Of a stretch of 11,473 nucleotides of DNA, positions 1-10,074 are shown piece after piece. The stretch spans positions 1 through 11,473 of the forward strand of contig JAEYPG010000180.1 of NCBI GenBank assembly GCA_023410975.1, given 5' to 3'. Position 1 is the stretch's first letter, and each line of letters opens with the position of its first letter. The translations under genes were made by a program, and so were the position numbers. The DNA is from Pseudomonadota bacterium (GTDB lineage: Bacteria > Pseudomonadota > Gammaproteobacteria > Burkholderiales > Burkholderiaceae_C). Under the pieces are notes generated by a model. That model saw only the letters and a list, made by a program, of their open reading frames with translations, did not search any database and had not been told where the DNA came from.

Positions 1-1836
1 TTCGTGCTCTCCAACGGGCACGGCTCGATGCTGATCTACGCGCTGCTGCACCTCACGGGCTACGCGCTGCCCATCGAGGAGCTGCGCAACTTCCGCCAGA
101 TGCACAGCAAGACCCCGGGCCACCCCGAGGTCGGCATCACCCCCGGCGTGGAAACCACTACCGGCCCGCTGGGCCAGGGCATCACCAACGCGGTGGGCAT
201 GGCGCTGGCGGAGAAGCTGCTGGCCGCGGAGTTCAACCGCGAAGGCCACACCGTCGTCGACCACCGCACCTACGTCTTCCTGGGTGACGGCTGCCTGATG
301 GAAGGCATCAGCCACGAGGCCTGCGCCCTGGCCGGCGCCTGGAAGCTCGACAAGCTCACCGCCCTGTACGACGACAACGGCATCAGCATCGACGGCCAGG
401 TTGCGCCCTGGTACGTGGACGACGCGCGCAAGCGCTTCGAGGCCTACGGCTGGAACGTCATCGGCCCCATCGACGGCCACGACGTGGAAGCCGTGGACGC
501 GGCGCTGGAAGCGGCCAAGACCGTCACCGGCCAGCCCACGCTGGTGATCTGCAAGACCAACATCGGCCACGGCTCGCCCAACCGCGCCGGCACCGCCAAG
601 GCGCACGGCGAGGCGCTGGGCCACGACGAGATCGCGCTCACCCGCGCCAAGCTGGGCTGGAGCCACGAGCCCTTCGTGATCCCCGAGCAGGCCTACCAGG
701 CCTGGGACGCCAAGGAGCGCGGCGCCGCGGCGCAGGCCGAGTGGCAGCAGCGCTTCGACGCCTACGCCGCCGCCTTCCCCGAGCTGGCCGCCGAGTTCCA
801 GCGCCGCATGGCCGGCGAGCTGCCCGCCAACTTCGCGCAGGTCGCCGTGGACGCCGCCATCGCCGCGCACGAGAAGGCCGAGACGGTCGCCTCCCGCAAG
901 GCCAGCCAGATCGCGCTGGAGTTCTTCACCAAGTCGCTGCCCGAGCTGCTGGGCGGCTCGGCCGACCTGACGGGCTCCAACCTCACGAACACCAGCAGCA
1001 CGGCCGCGCTGCGCTTCGACGCCGAGGGCAAGCCCAACGGCGGCCGCCACATCAACTACGGCGTGCGCGAGTTCGGCATGGCCGCGATCATGAACGGCGT
1101 GGCGCTGCACGGCGGCTACATCCCCTACGGCGGCACCTTCCTCACCTTCAGCGACTACAGCCGCAACGCCATCCGCATGGCTGCGCTGATGAAGGCGCGC
1201 GTGGTCCACGTCTTCACGCACGACTCCATCGGCCTGGGCGAGGACGGCCCCACGCACCAGAGCGTGGAGCACGCCGCGGCGCTGCGCCTGATCCCCAACC
1301 TCGACGTCTGGCGCCCCGCCGACACCGCCGAAACGGCGGTGGCCTGGAGCGCCGCGCTGCTGAACAAGACGCGCCCGTCGGCGCTGCTGCTCAGCCGCCA
1401 GAACCTGGCCTACCTGCCCAAGTCCGGCCTGGACGAGATCGCCAAGGGCGCCTACGTGCTGGCCGAGCCCAGCGAGGTGGGCCTGAATAAGAAGGCGCAG
1501 GCCGTCATCCTGGCCACGGGCTCCGAGGTGCAGCTGGCGCTGCATGCGCAGCAGCAGCTGGCCGTGGCCGGCATCGCCGTGCGCGTGGTCTCGGTGCCCA
1601 GCACCACCGTGTTCGATCGCCAGAGCCGCGACTACAAGGTCTCCGTGCTGCCCGAAGGGCTGCCGCGCATCGCCGTGGAGGCGGGCGTGACCGACTTCTG
1701 GTGGAAGTACGGCTGCGCCGCCGTGGTGGGCATCGACACCTACGGCGAAAGCGCTCCGGCGGGCGTGCTGTTCAAGCACTTCGGCTTCACGGCCGAGAAC
1801 GTGGCCGCCACCGTGCGTGCCGTGCTGGGCAAGTAA
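1..1836 (+). CDS. tkt: Transketolase, 5'-truncated by the window edge
   Basis: Thiamine-diphosphate enzyme that moves two-carbon ketol units between sugar phosphates in the pentose phosphate pathway (and in the Calvin cycle where present); cytosolic. The reading frame is open from base 1 and begins inside the conserved LSNGHGSMLIYALLHLTGY segment. By comparison with the usual family length of about 660-670 residues, roughly 60 N-terminal residues lie outside the window; the first internal start codon is not the real start. Visible marks are the ThDP/metal motif beginning GDGC (visible residues 95-98) and running to DDNGISIDG, and the transketolase signature THDSIGLGEDGPTHQ near residues 406-420. 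The C-terminal domain is complete and ends in VLGK plus stop. gap follows 75 bp downstream on the same strand, so cotranscription is plausible. No frameshift or missing motif is seen. Confidence 0.97.
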   Translation, partial: FVLSNGHGSMLIYALLHLTGYALPIEELRNFRQMHSKTPGHPEVGITPGVETTTGPLGQGITNAVGMALAEKLLAAEFNREGHTVVDHRTYVFLGDGCLMEGISHEACALAGAWKLDKLTALYDDNGISIDGQVAPWYVDDARKRFEAYGWNVIGPIDGHDVEAVDAALEAAKTVTGQPTLVICKTNIGHGSPNRAGTAKAHGEALGHDEIALTRAKLGWSHEPFVIPEQAYQAWDAKERGAAAQAEWQQRFDAYAAAFPELAAEFQRRMAGELPANFAQVAVDAAIAAHEKAETVASRKASQIALEFFTKSLPELLGGSADLTGSNLTNTSSTAALRFDAEGKPNGGRHINYGVREFGMAAIMNGVALHGGYIPYGGTFLTFSDYSRNAIRMAALMKARVVHVFTHDSIGLGEDGPTHQSVEHAAALRLIPNLDVWRPADTAETAVAWSAALLNKTRPSALLLSRQNLAYLPKSGLDEIAKGAYVLAEPSEVGLNKKAQAVILATGSEVQLALHAQQQLAVAGIAVRVVSVPSTTVFDRQSRDYKVSVLPEGLPRIAVEAGVTDFWWKYGCAAVVGIDTYGESAPAGVLFKHFGFTAENVAATVRAVLGK

Positions 1837-1854
1837 TTGGTTCGGTAGTGCCTG

Positions 1855-1895
1855 CGCCGCCCGCGGGCGGCGGCGGGCGACGACGGTTTTTCTTT
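1855..1895 (+). terminator. Hairpin between tkt and gap, weak terminator or processing site
   Basis: A perfect 16-bp palindrome at 1856-1871 (GCCGCCCG followed by CGGGCGGC) can form a 6-7 bp stem with a CGCG loop. An alternative 7-bp stem pairs 1858-1864 with 1873-1879. A T5 run follows at 1887-1891, then C and T3. The T-run starts 14 nt after the first stem and 7 nt after the alternative one, so this is not a canonical intrinsic terminator. It ends only a few bases before the gap ribosome binding site. It could cause partial termination, set the tkt:gap ratio or protect a processed 5' end. Which stem forms cannot be decided by eye. Confidence 0.4.
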
Positions 1896-1897
1896 GC

Positions 1898-1904
1898 AGG
1901 AGAG
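1898..1904 (+). promoter_or_regulatory. Ribosome binding site of gap
   Basis: AGGAGAG lies 7 nt before the ATG at 1912. It fixes the gap start at 1912 rather than at the in-frame TTG at 1894, which would put the Shine-Dalgarno sequence inside the gene and add a tail not typical of GapA. Confidence 0.85.
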
Positions 1905-1911
1905 TGACGAC

Positions 1912-2910
<999 letters not shown>

Positions 2911-2943
2911 TCGGCCACGCGGTTTCGGACCCCGCTGCAACGG

Positions 2944-2969
2944 AAAGCCGCCTTCGGGCGGCTTTTTTT
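2944..2969 (+). terminator. Intrinsic terminator after gap
   Basis: A 9-bp stem AAAGCCGCC / GGCGGCTTT (2944-2952 and 2957-2965) closes a UUCG loop in the extra-stable C(UUCG)G context, and the T-run reaches 2969. It lies 33 bp after the gap stop codon, so it ends the tkt-gap unit. Read on the minus strand it has only a short T stretch, so it is mainly a plus-strand terminator. Confidence 0.93.
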
Positions 2970-3045
2970 GTGTGTGCGCGGCACCGGTACCACCAACGCC
3001 GTGCCGCTGCGGCCGGTCCTGGGGCCCGAGCCTTGCGTGCCGGCC

Positions 3046-3051
3046 TATAGT
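3046..3051 (+). promoter_or_regulatory. Candidate -10 box for the protease gene
   Basis: TATAGT lies 30 bp before the ATG at 3081, in the short gap after the gap terminator, so the protease needs its own promoter near here. No convincing -35 hexamer is found 16-18 bp upstream, where the DNA is G/C only. A 7-bp inverted repeat (GCGGCAC 2978-2984, GTGCCGC 3001-3007) lies further upstream and could be an operator or chance. Treat as a candidate only. Confidence 0.3.
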
Positions 3052-3080
3052 CCTCCGCTGCGACGGACTTCAGGACCACC

Positions 3081-4991
3081 ATGAGGAAAGCGATGAAACA
3101 CAAGGCCACGGCGATGGCCCTGGCGGCGTCGGCGCTGCTGACCACCGGTGCGGCCCAGGCCAAGCTCCAGCCCCTGTTCCAGGATCCGGCCGCAGCGCCG
3201 GTCAATGGCCTGATCGTGCGTCTGCGCGACGCGCCCGCGCACGAGCAGGTGGAGCGCGAGCAGGCGCTGTCGCGCGACCGGCGCTCGGCCTCCGGCGAGA
3301 AGCACCGCGAGCGGCTGCAGCGCGTGCTGCGCGAGGCCGCTTTGGACCGCGCCGCCATTGACGTTCCTTCGGCGCCCGCCATCAGCGCCACGGGCCGCGC
3401 CTCGCAACTGCTGCGCTTCGACAAGCCGCTGACGCTGGAACAAGCGCAGCGGCTGGCGCGCCGCCTGGCTGCACGCGGCGATGTGCTGTGGGTAGAGCCC
3501 AACGTGCGCGAGCGGCGGCTGCAGAGCACCTCGCCCAATGACCCGGACTTCAATCAGCAATGGTGGCTCAAGCCACTCAACACCCAGAGCAACGACGCGA
3601 TCAACGCGCTGCCCATCGCCCAGCGCCTGCGTGGCGTGCCGGGTTTTCAGACCGCTTGGAACACCAGTACCGGCGTGAACGTGGCCGCCACGCGCGTGGC
3701 CGTCCTGGACTCGGGCATCACTGACCACGAGGACCTGGTGGGACGCTGGATCGGCGGCTACGACTTCGTCAGTACGGTCCAGTACGCCGGGGACAGCGAT
3801 GGGCGCGACAACGATCCCCACGATCCCGGCGACTTCGTCAGCGCCGCGGAACGGACGGCCAACCCGGTGCTCTTCAACACCTGCCCCGAAGAAAACTCAG
3901 ACTGGCACGGCACCAAGATCGCCGGGCTGATCGCGGCGGTGACCAACAACGGCGTGGGCGTGGCGGGCATCAACCAGGCCAGCCTGATCGTGCCGGTGCG
4001 CGTGGCGGGCAAGTGCGGCGCAGACGTGAGCGACATCGTGGACGGGATCCGATGGGCTGCGGGCCTGACGGTCTCGAACGCGCCGGTGAACCCGAATCCG
4101 GCACGCATCATCAACATCAGCTTCGGCGGCACCGCAGCCTGCGGCAGCGAGTACCAGGCAGCCATCGATGAGGTGCGCAGCAGCAAGGGTGCCGTGGTGG
4201 TGGCCGCGGCGGGCAACGAGCACACTGCCCCGACGCGCCCGGCCAACTGCAACAACGTCATCGGCGTGGGCGCACTCAATCGGGACGGCTTCAAGACCTC
4301 CTATTCCAACTATGGCTCCCAGCTGGTGATCTCCACCGTTGGCGGCGATCCCACCACCACCGAGGACAGCGGTGGCGCCTGGAGCAGCTACCTGGGCGAC
4401 GGCGGGCTGTGGACCACCACGAATTCCGGGCTACAAGCTCCGGTGGGCTCAAGTTACGGCAGTGACGGCGTCCTCGGCACTAGCTTTTCCGCCCCGTTGG
4501 TGAGCGGTGCCATCAGCCTGATGCTGGGCGTGAACGCGTCGCTCACGGCCGACCAGATCGTGGCCGGGCTCAAGGCCAGCGCGCGGCCGCACGTGGTGAC
4601 CTCGCTGTTGGTGAACGGTGCACCGGCGATGGCCAACTGCTCGGATGCCAACCCCGGGATCTGCATCTGCACCACCACCACCTGCGGCGCGGGCATCCTG
4701 GACGCCACGGAGGCGCTGCGCTATGCGGCCAGTCCGTCGGGCTATGTGGCACCGACGCGCACGGCCGCCGACATCAACACGGCCGAGCTGCTTGCTGCCC
4801 GCAATGCTGCCACGCAGGACCGGGCGGCCAACCCCGTCACCACGACCCCGACCACCCCCGCAGGCCCTTGCGGCCGCGACGGCATCTGCGGCGGCGCCTT
4901 GCAGCCCGCGTGGTTGCTCGGCCTGCTGGCCGCGTCAGGCGCGCTGCTGTGGGGCGGCCGGCGCTTGAAGAAGGCGGAACCGAGGCGTTGA
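3081..4991 (+). CDS. Secreted subtilisin-like serine protease (S8 family) with C-terminal sorting-like tail
   Basis: Predicted extracytoplasmic serine endopeptidase of 636 residues. Residues 1-27 look like a Sec signal peptide: basic start, hydrophobic core around 11-20 and a likely cut after AQA27. Residues about 40-145 resemble an I9-type inhibitory propeptide, ending near LWVEPNVRERR. The catalytic domain follows: Asp210 in AVLDSGI, His276 in DWHGT, oxyanion Asn379 in AAAGNE and Ser468 in GTSFSAPLVSG. Several cysteines, including the CTTTTCGAG segment, suggest disulfides. A Thr/Pro linker leads to CGG (603-605), a hydrophobic helix (610-624) and a basic end (RRLKKAEPRR), a layout like GlyGly-CTERM signals. 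The start could be ATG 3081 (AGGA 5 nt upstream) or ATG 3093 (AGGA also 5 nt upstream). Some stretches use more A/T-ending codons than neighbouring genes. Substrate unknown. Confidence 0.93.
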   Translation: MRKAMKHKATAMALAASALLTTGAAQAKLQPLFQDPAAAPVNGLIVRLRDAPAHEQVEREQALSRDRRSASGEKHRERLQRVLREAALDRAAIDVPSAPAISATGRASQLLRFDKPLTLEQAQRLARRLAARGDVLWVEPNVRERRLQSTSPNDPDFNQQWWLKPLNTQSNDAINALPIAQRLRGVPGFQTAWNTSTGVNVAATRVAVLDSGITDHEDLVGRWIGGYDFVSTVQYAGDSDGRDNDPHDPGDFVSAAERTANPVLFNTCPEENSDWHGTKIAGLIAAVTNNGVGVAGINQASLIVPVRVAGKCGADVSDIVDGIRWAAGLTVSNAPVNPNPARIINISFGGTAACGSEYQAAIDEVRSSKGAVVVAAAGNEHTAPTRPANCNNVIGVGALNRDGFKTSYSNYGSQLVISTVGGDPTTTEDSGGAWSSYLGDGGLWTTTNSGLQAPVGSSYGSDGVLGTSFSAPLVSGAISLMLGVNASLTADQIVAGLKASARPHVVTSLLVNGAPAMANCSDANPGICICTTTTCGAGILDATEALRYAASPSGYVAPTRTAADINTAELLAARNAATQDRAANPVTTTPTTPAGPCGRDGICGGALQPAWLLGLLAASGALLWGGRRLKKAEPRR

Positions 4992-5020
4992 GGCGGTCGC
5001 CCGGCGCGGGCTTGCCGCCT
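4991..5020. terminator. Hairpin between convergent protease and SPOR genes
   Basis: The outer arms AGGCGG (4991-4996) and CCGCCT (5015-5020) and the inner arms GCCCG (4999-5003) and CGGGC (5007-5011) give a near-continuous stem in the 38-bp gap between two convergent genes. There is no T-run on either strand. It may act as a weak bidirectional terminator or as an RNA 3'-end stabiliser; a Rho-dependent end is equally possible. Confidence 0.4.
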
Positions 5021-5029
5021 GCCCCGCGA

Positions 5030-5806
5030 TCAGCTCTTCGTCTTGCGGCAGCCCCTGAAGCCGCCGCGCAGTGCCTGGGTGGGTTCCAGGGCGGCGATCT
5101 GGGAACGCACCTCGTCGGTGGGGTGCTCCACGCGCAGCAGCACGGCCGCGGCTTCGCTGGTGGGCACCACGCGCGCCTGGCGCGGGCCGCGCGAGGCCTG
5201 CAACTCCGCCAACGCGGCCTCCGCCTGCGCCTCCTGCGTGTGGCGGCTGAACACCAGCCCCGGCTCCAGCGCCGGCAGATCACGCGCCAGCTCCGCCTCC
5301 ACGCCGCGCTGGCGCAAGTCCTGCAGCCGGCGCTGCGCCGTCTTCTGGTCGGAGAAACGGCCCATGTACACCAGGTAGGCCGGCGCTGGCTCCAGCGCCT
5401 GGTGCCGCCAGCTGCCCCGGGGCAGGGCGGCCAGCGCCGCCTCGGCCGCAGGAAGGCTTTGTGCATCGAAGGGGCCGGCTTCCAGGCACACGGCATTGAG
5501 CGCCGTCACCGCGCCCGTCACCGGTCCCAGCCCGCCGGCGGCGGTGGAAGCGCCCACGCCCGCCGCCACCGCGGAAGCCGGGGACGGCACCAGGAGAGCG
5601 TCATCCGGGGGCGATGCGGTCTCGGCGTTGGCCGAGGCACCGTCGCCGGCTGCGCTTTTCGGGGGCAGCACGCGCACGCGCTCGGGATTGAGCTGCTGCT
5701 GCACCCGGGTGGGCTCGCGTTCCTTCTGGTCGTTGCTGCCACCCAGCAGCAGCCAGCTCAGCAGCGCCAGATTGAGCAGCAGCAGCGCCGCGATCAGGCG
5801 GCGCAT
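5030..5806 (-). CDS. Membrane-anchored SPOR-like protein
   Basis: 258-residue protein with a single N-terminal membrane segment (about residues 4-23, preceded by two Arg), so most of it probably faces the periplasm. A Pro/Ala/Ser-rich linker spans about 25-104. The C-terminal 150 residues contain three similar beta-alpha units: CLEAGPF plus helix (107-128), YLVYMGRF plus helix (144-167) and GLVFSRH plus helix (183-204). This matches SPOR-like folds, which in other proteins bind glycan strands lacking stem peptides at the division septum. That role is inferred from the fold; the exact ligand residues cannot be judged here. The ATG overlaps the birA stop codon as TGATG, indicating translational coupling. 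No other Shine-Dalgarno reasoning is needed for the start. The SPOR label is moderately secure, but no specific gene name is justified. Confidence 0.8.
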   Translation of the reverse strand: MRRLIAALLLLNLALLSWLLLGGSNDQKEREPTRVQQQLNPERVRVLPPKSAAGDGASANAETASPPDDALLVPSPASAVAAGVGASTAAGGLGPVTGAVTALNAVCLEAGPFDAQSLPAAEAALAALPRGSWRHQALEPAPAYLVYMGRFSDQKTAQRRLQDLRQRGVEAELARDLPALEPGLVFSRHTQEAQAEAALAELQASRGPRQARVVPTSEAAAVLLRVEHPTDEVRSQIAALEPTQALRGGFRGCRKTKS

Positions 5807-6723
5807 CAGGACTCGCCGTCCGCGGCGGGCGTGCCGGACAGCCGCACGCTGACCTCGCCGCTGGACAGCCGCTGCAGCCCCTGCGCCGTTTCCACCAGCA
5901 GCGCGCCGTCCTCGGCCACGCCGCGGGCCACGCCTTCGAACACCGGGGCGGTGGTGCTCACCGGTCGGTTCAGCAGCAGGTCACGCCGCGCGTAGCGCTC
6001 GGCGAAGGGCTTGAAGCCCTCGCGCTCGTGCTGGCGCAGCACCTCGGCCAGCGACAGCGCCACGCGGTGCAGCACGGCCGGCGGGGTGATGCCGGGGTCG
6101 AGCTCGTCGAGGCTGGCGAAGCCGGTGGCGAGGTCGCGCACGGGCTGTGGATGCAGGTTCAGGCCCACGCCGATCACGGCCATGCGGTGCCGCCCCACGG
6201 CCACGGTCTCGATGAGCACGCCACCAAGCTTGCGGCCAACCACGGCCGGGTCGACGAGCCACAGGTCGTTGGGCCACTTCAGGGCGATGCGCGGGGCCTG
6301 GCCCGGCTGCAGCGGGTCCAGCGCGTCGGCCAGCGCCACGCCCACGCTCAGCGACAGGCCGGACCAGTCCACCGGCTCGAAAGGCAGCGACAGCGAGAAG
6401 GTCAGCGAGGCACCGGGAGTGGCCTGCCAGTTGCGGCCCAGCCGCCCGCGGCCGCGGGTCTGGTGCTCGGCCACCAGCAGGCAGGGCTGGGTATCGTCGG
6501 CGCGCCGGCCCAGCGGGGTGGGCGGCTCGTTGGGCGCGGGCGGCGCCTCGGGAGTGCGCTGGTAGACACGCTCGCTGCGTCCGCCGGACTGCCGCGCGCG
6601 TTCGAGCAGCCGGGTGTTGGTGGAGTCGGCATGCGCCACCACTTCGATCGAGAGCCCCGGCAGGAGCGGCTGCAGCTGCCGCCATAGGGCCTCGGCTTGC
6701 CAATTCAGGCGGGATTCGTTCAT
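5806..6723 (-). CDS. birA: Biotin--[acetyl-CoA-carboxylase] ligase without DNA-binding domain
   Basis: Forms biotinyl-5'-AMP and transfers biotin to the target lysine of the biotin carrier protein; cytosolic. The 305-residue protein starts directly with the catalytic domain, so it is a class I ligase and is unlikely to repress biotin genes. Motifs: DSTN at 33-36, the nucleotide/biotin loop GRGRLGR at 91-97, KWPND at 149-153, then GGVLIET and VIGVGLNLHP. The last 50 residues fit the small SH3-like C-terminal domain. Oddity: about 35 extra residues rich in Pro and Arg (around 47-80) separate DSTN from LLVAEHQTRGRGR. The start is ATG 6723, which sits just after an in-frame TAA at 6732-6730; no Shine-Dalgarno sequence is visible before it. 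It lies 47 bp behind the SET gene and overlaps the SPOR gene by one base. Confidence 0.95.
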   Translation of the reverse strand: MNESRLNWQAEALWRQLQPLLPGLSIEVVAHADSTNTRLLERARQSGGRSERVYQRTPEAPPAPNEPPTPLGRRADDTQPCLLVAEHQTRGRGRLGRNWQATPGASLTFSLSLPFEPVDWSGLSLSVGVALADALDPLQPGQAPRIALKWPNDLWLVDPAVVGRKLGGVLIETVAVGRHRMAVIGVGLNLHPQPVRDLATGFASLDELDPGITPPAVLHRVALSLAEVLRQHEREGFKPFAERYARRDLLLNRPVSTTAPVFEGVARGVAEDGALLVETAQGLQRLSSGEVSVRLSGTPAADGES

Positions 6724-6770
6724 GACTGGTTAACGCATGGCGGTGCCGTGGCGTGCACGGATGCGCTGGC

Positions 6771-7277
6771 TCAGCGCTTCGTTTTCGGCGCCAGCATGGT
6801 GCCGCGGCACTTGCGGTGGCCGCAGTGGCAGGCGAAGCGCTTCTTGAGCGCGCTGGTGTAGCGCTCGTCGATGATCAGGCCGTAGTCGAAGAACAGTTCC
6901 TCGCCGGGCTCCAGGGCGCGCAGCGCCTTGATGAACACCCGTCCCTCGTCCTCCTCGGCCTCGCAATTGGGCACGCAGGCGTGGTTGATCCAGCGCGAGG
7001 CGTTGCCGCCGTGCCCACCGTCGATGACGCGCTCGTCATCGATGTGGAAATAGAAGGTGTGGTCTGGATTGGACGGGTCATGCGGGTGGCGGCGCAGTGC
7101 CTCCTCCCACGTGATGAGCTCGCCCTTGTATTCGAGGATCGTCTCGCCCTTGGCGATGGACTGCAGCGCGAACACGCCCTTGCCGTGTACGCCGGAGCGG
7201 CGCACCTGGATGCGGCGGCCGCGGGCGGGTTGGGGCTCGGCTTGCACGGTGGGCTTCATTCGGTACATTGATTTCAT
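6771..7277 (-). CDS. SET-domain protein with post-SET cysteine motif (lysine methyltransferase-like)
   Basis: Predicted S-adenosylmethionine-dependent protein lysine methyltransferase of 168 residues from this start. SET marks: GVHGKGVFA (29-37), EYKGE (49-53), the SAM/knot motif RWINHACVPNC (95-105) and GEELFFDYG (124-132) with the conserved Tyr131. A post-SET-like CxCx4C (Cys149, 151, 156) follows; with Cys101 it could bind one zinc. The fold is essentially all there is: no extra domain. Several starts are possible (7313, 7277, 7268, 7259), none with a clear Shine-Dalgarno sequence. I chose 7277 because conserved sequence starts well inside and a possible -10 box at 7321-7316 would place the mRNA start after 7313. 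birA follows 47 bp away on the same strand, and topB is divergent. The substrate is unknown; ribosomal, histone-like or other lysine-rich proteins are possibilities. Confidence 0.88.
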   Translation of the reverse strand: MKSMYRMKPTVQAEPQPARGRRIQVRRSGVHGKGVFALQSIAKGETILEYKGELITWEEALRRHPHDPSNPDHTFYFHIDDERVIDGGHGGNASRWINHACVPNCEAEEDEGRVFIKALRALEPGEELFFDYGLIIDERYTSALKKRFACHCGHRKCRGTMLAPKTKR

Positions 7278-7279
7278 GG

Positions 7280-7304
7280 GCGCACGCATGCACATGCGCG
7301 CGCG
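7280..7304. repeat. Alternating purine-pyrimidine near-perfect palindrome
   Basis: From 7280 to 7304 purines and pyrimidines alternate without a break. Within it, 7280-7290 (GCGCACGCATG) and 7293-7303 (CATGCGCGCGC) are inverted repeats with one mismatch around a CA centre. Such DNA can adopt Z-form or extrude as a cruciform under negative supercoiling (known physics; not shown for this site). It lies between the divergent SET and topB genes and could also be a dimeric regulator site. If the SET gene started at 7313 it would be coding. Confidence 0.75.
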
Positions 7305-7315
7305 AGAGAGCACGG

Positions 7316-7321
7316 ATTGTA
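7316..7321 (-). promoter_or_regulatory. Candidate -10 box for the SET-birA-SPOR unit
   Basis: On the minus strand this reads TACAAT, five of six matches to the sigma-70 consensus. Transcription would start near 7309, giving about a 32-nt leader to the ATG at 7277. No matching -35 box is found at 16-18 bp; a TTGAAA (7359-7354) is too far away at 32 bp. Low confidence. Confidence 0.3.
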
Positions 7322-7325
7322 GGCA

Positions 7326-7356
7326 CGCAGGCCGCCGGGGCGGCCTGCGGCTTTTT
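7326..7356 (+). terminator. Terminator-like hairpin in the topB leader
   Basis: A 10-bp G/C stem pairs 7326-7335 (CGCAGGCCGC) with 7340-7349 (GCGGCCTGCG) around a CGGG loop and is followed by GC and a T5 run at 7352-7356. The topB Shine-Dalgarno AAGAGG (7358-7363) starts two bases later. In position it could act as a leader attenuator of topB, or end a short plus-strand RNA. No T-run exists in the opposite direction. Confidence 0.6.
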
Positions 7357-7367
7357 CAAGAGGCACC

Positions 7368-9980
<2,613 letters not shown>

Positions 9981-10004
9981 GCCGGCGGCGCGGCTGAAAA
10001 CACG

Positions 10005-10042
10005 GTGGCCGGCGGGTGTGGAGCCCGCCGGCCACTTTTTTT
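10005..10042 (+). terminator. Intrinsic terminator after topB
   Basis: A perfect 12-bp stem, GTGGCCGGCGGG (10005-10016) with CCCGCCGGCCAC (10024-10035), encloses a 7-nt loop and is followed by T7 (10036-10042). On the minus strand the same stem is followed within a few bases by a T4 run (complement of 9997-10000), so it may also end the convergent cysQ transcript. Confidence 0.95.
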
Positions 10043-10074
10043 GCCTGGGGCCAGCAGGGCAGGCCCCGTCGGCC

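Noticed and set aside
2978..3007. 7-bp inverted repeat GCGGCAC/GTGCCGC with a 16-nt spacer upstream of the protease
   Set aside because: The short arms and long loop in GC-rich DNA are easily chance; no second copy is seen nearby.
4868..5995. A plus-strand frame of 375 codons opposite the SPOR and birA genes
   Set aside because: Its composition is Arg/Gln/His-rich noise, whereas the minus strand carries recognisable SPOR and biotin ligase sequence with a coupled start/stop.
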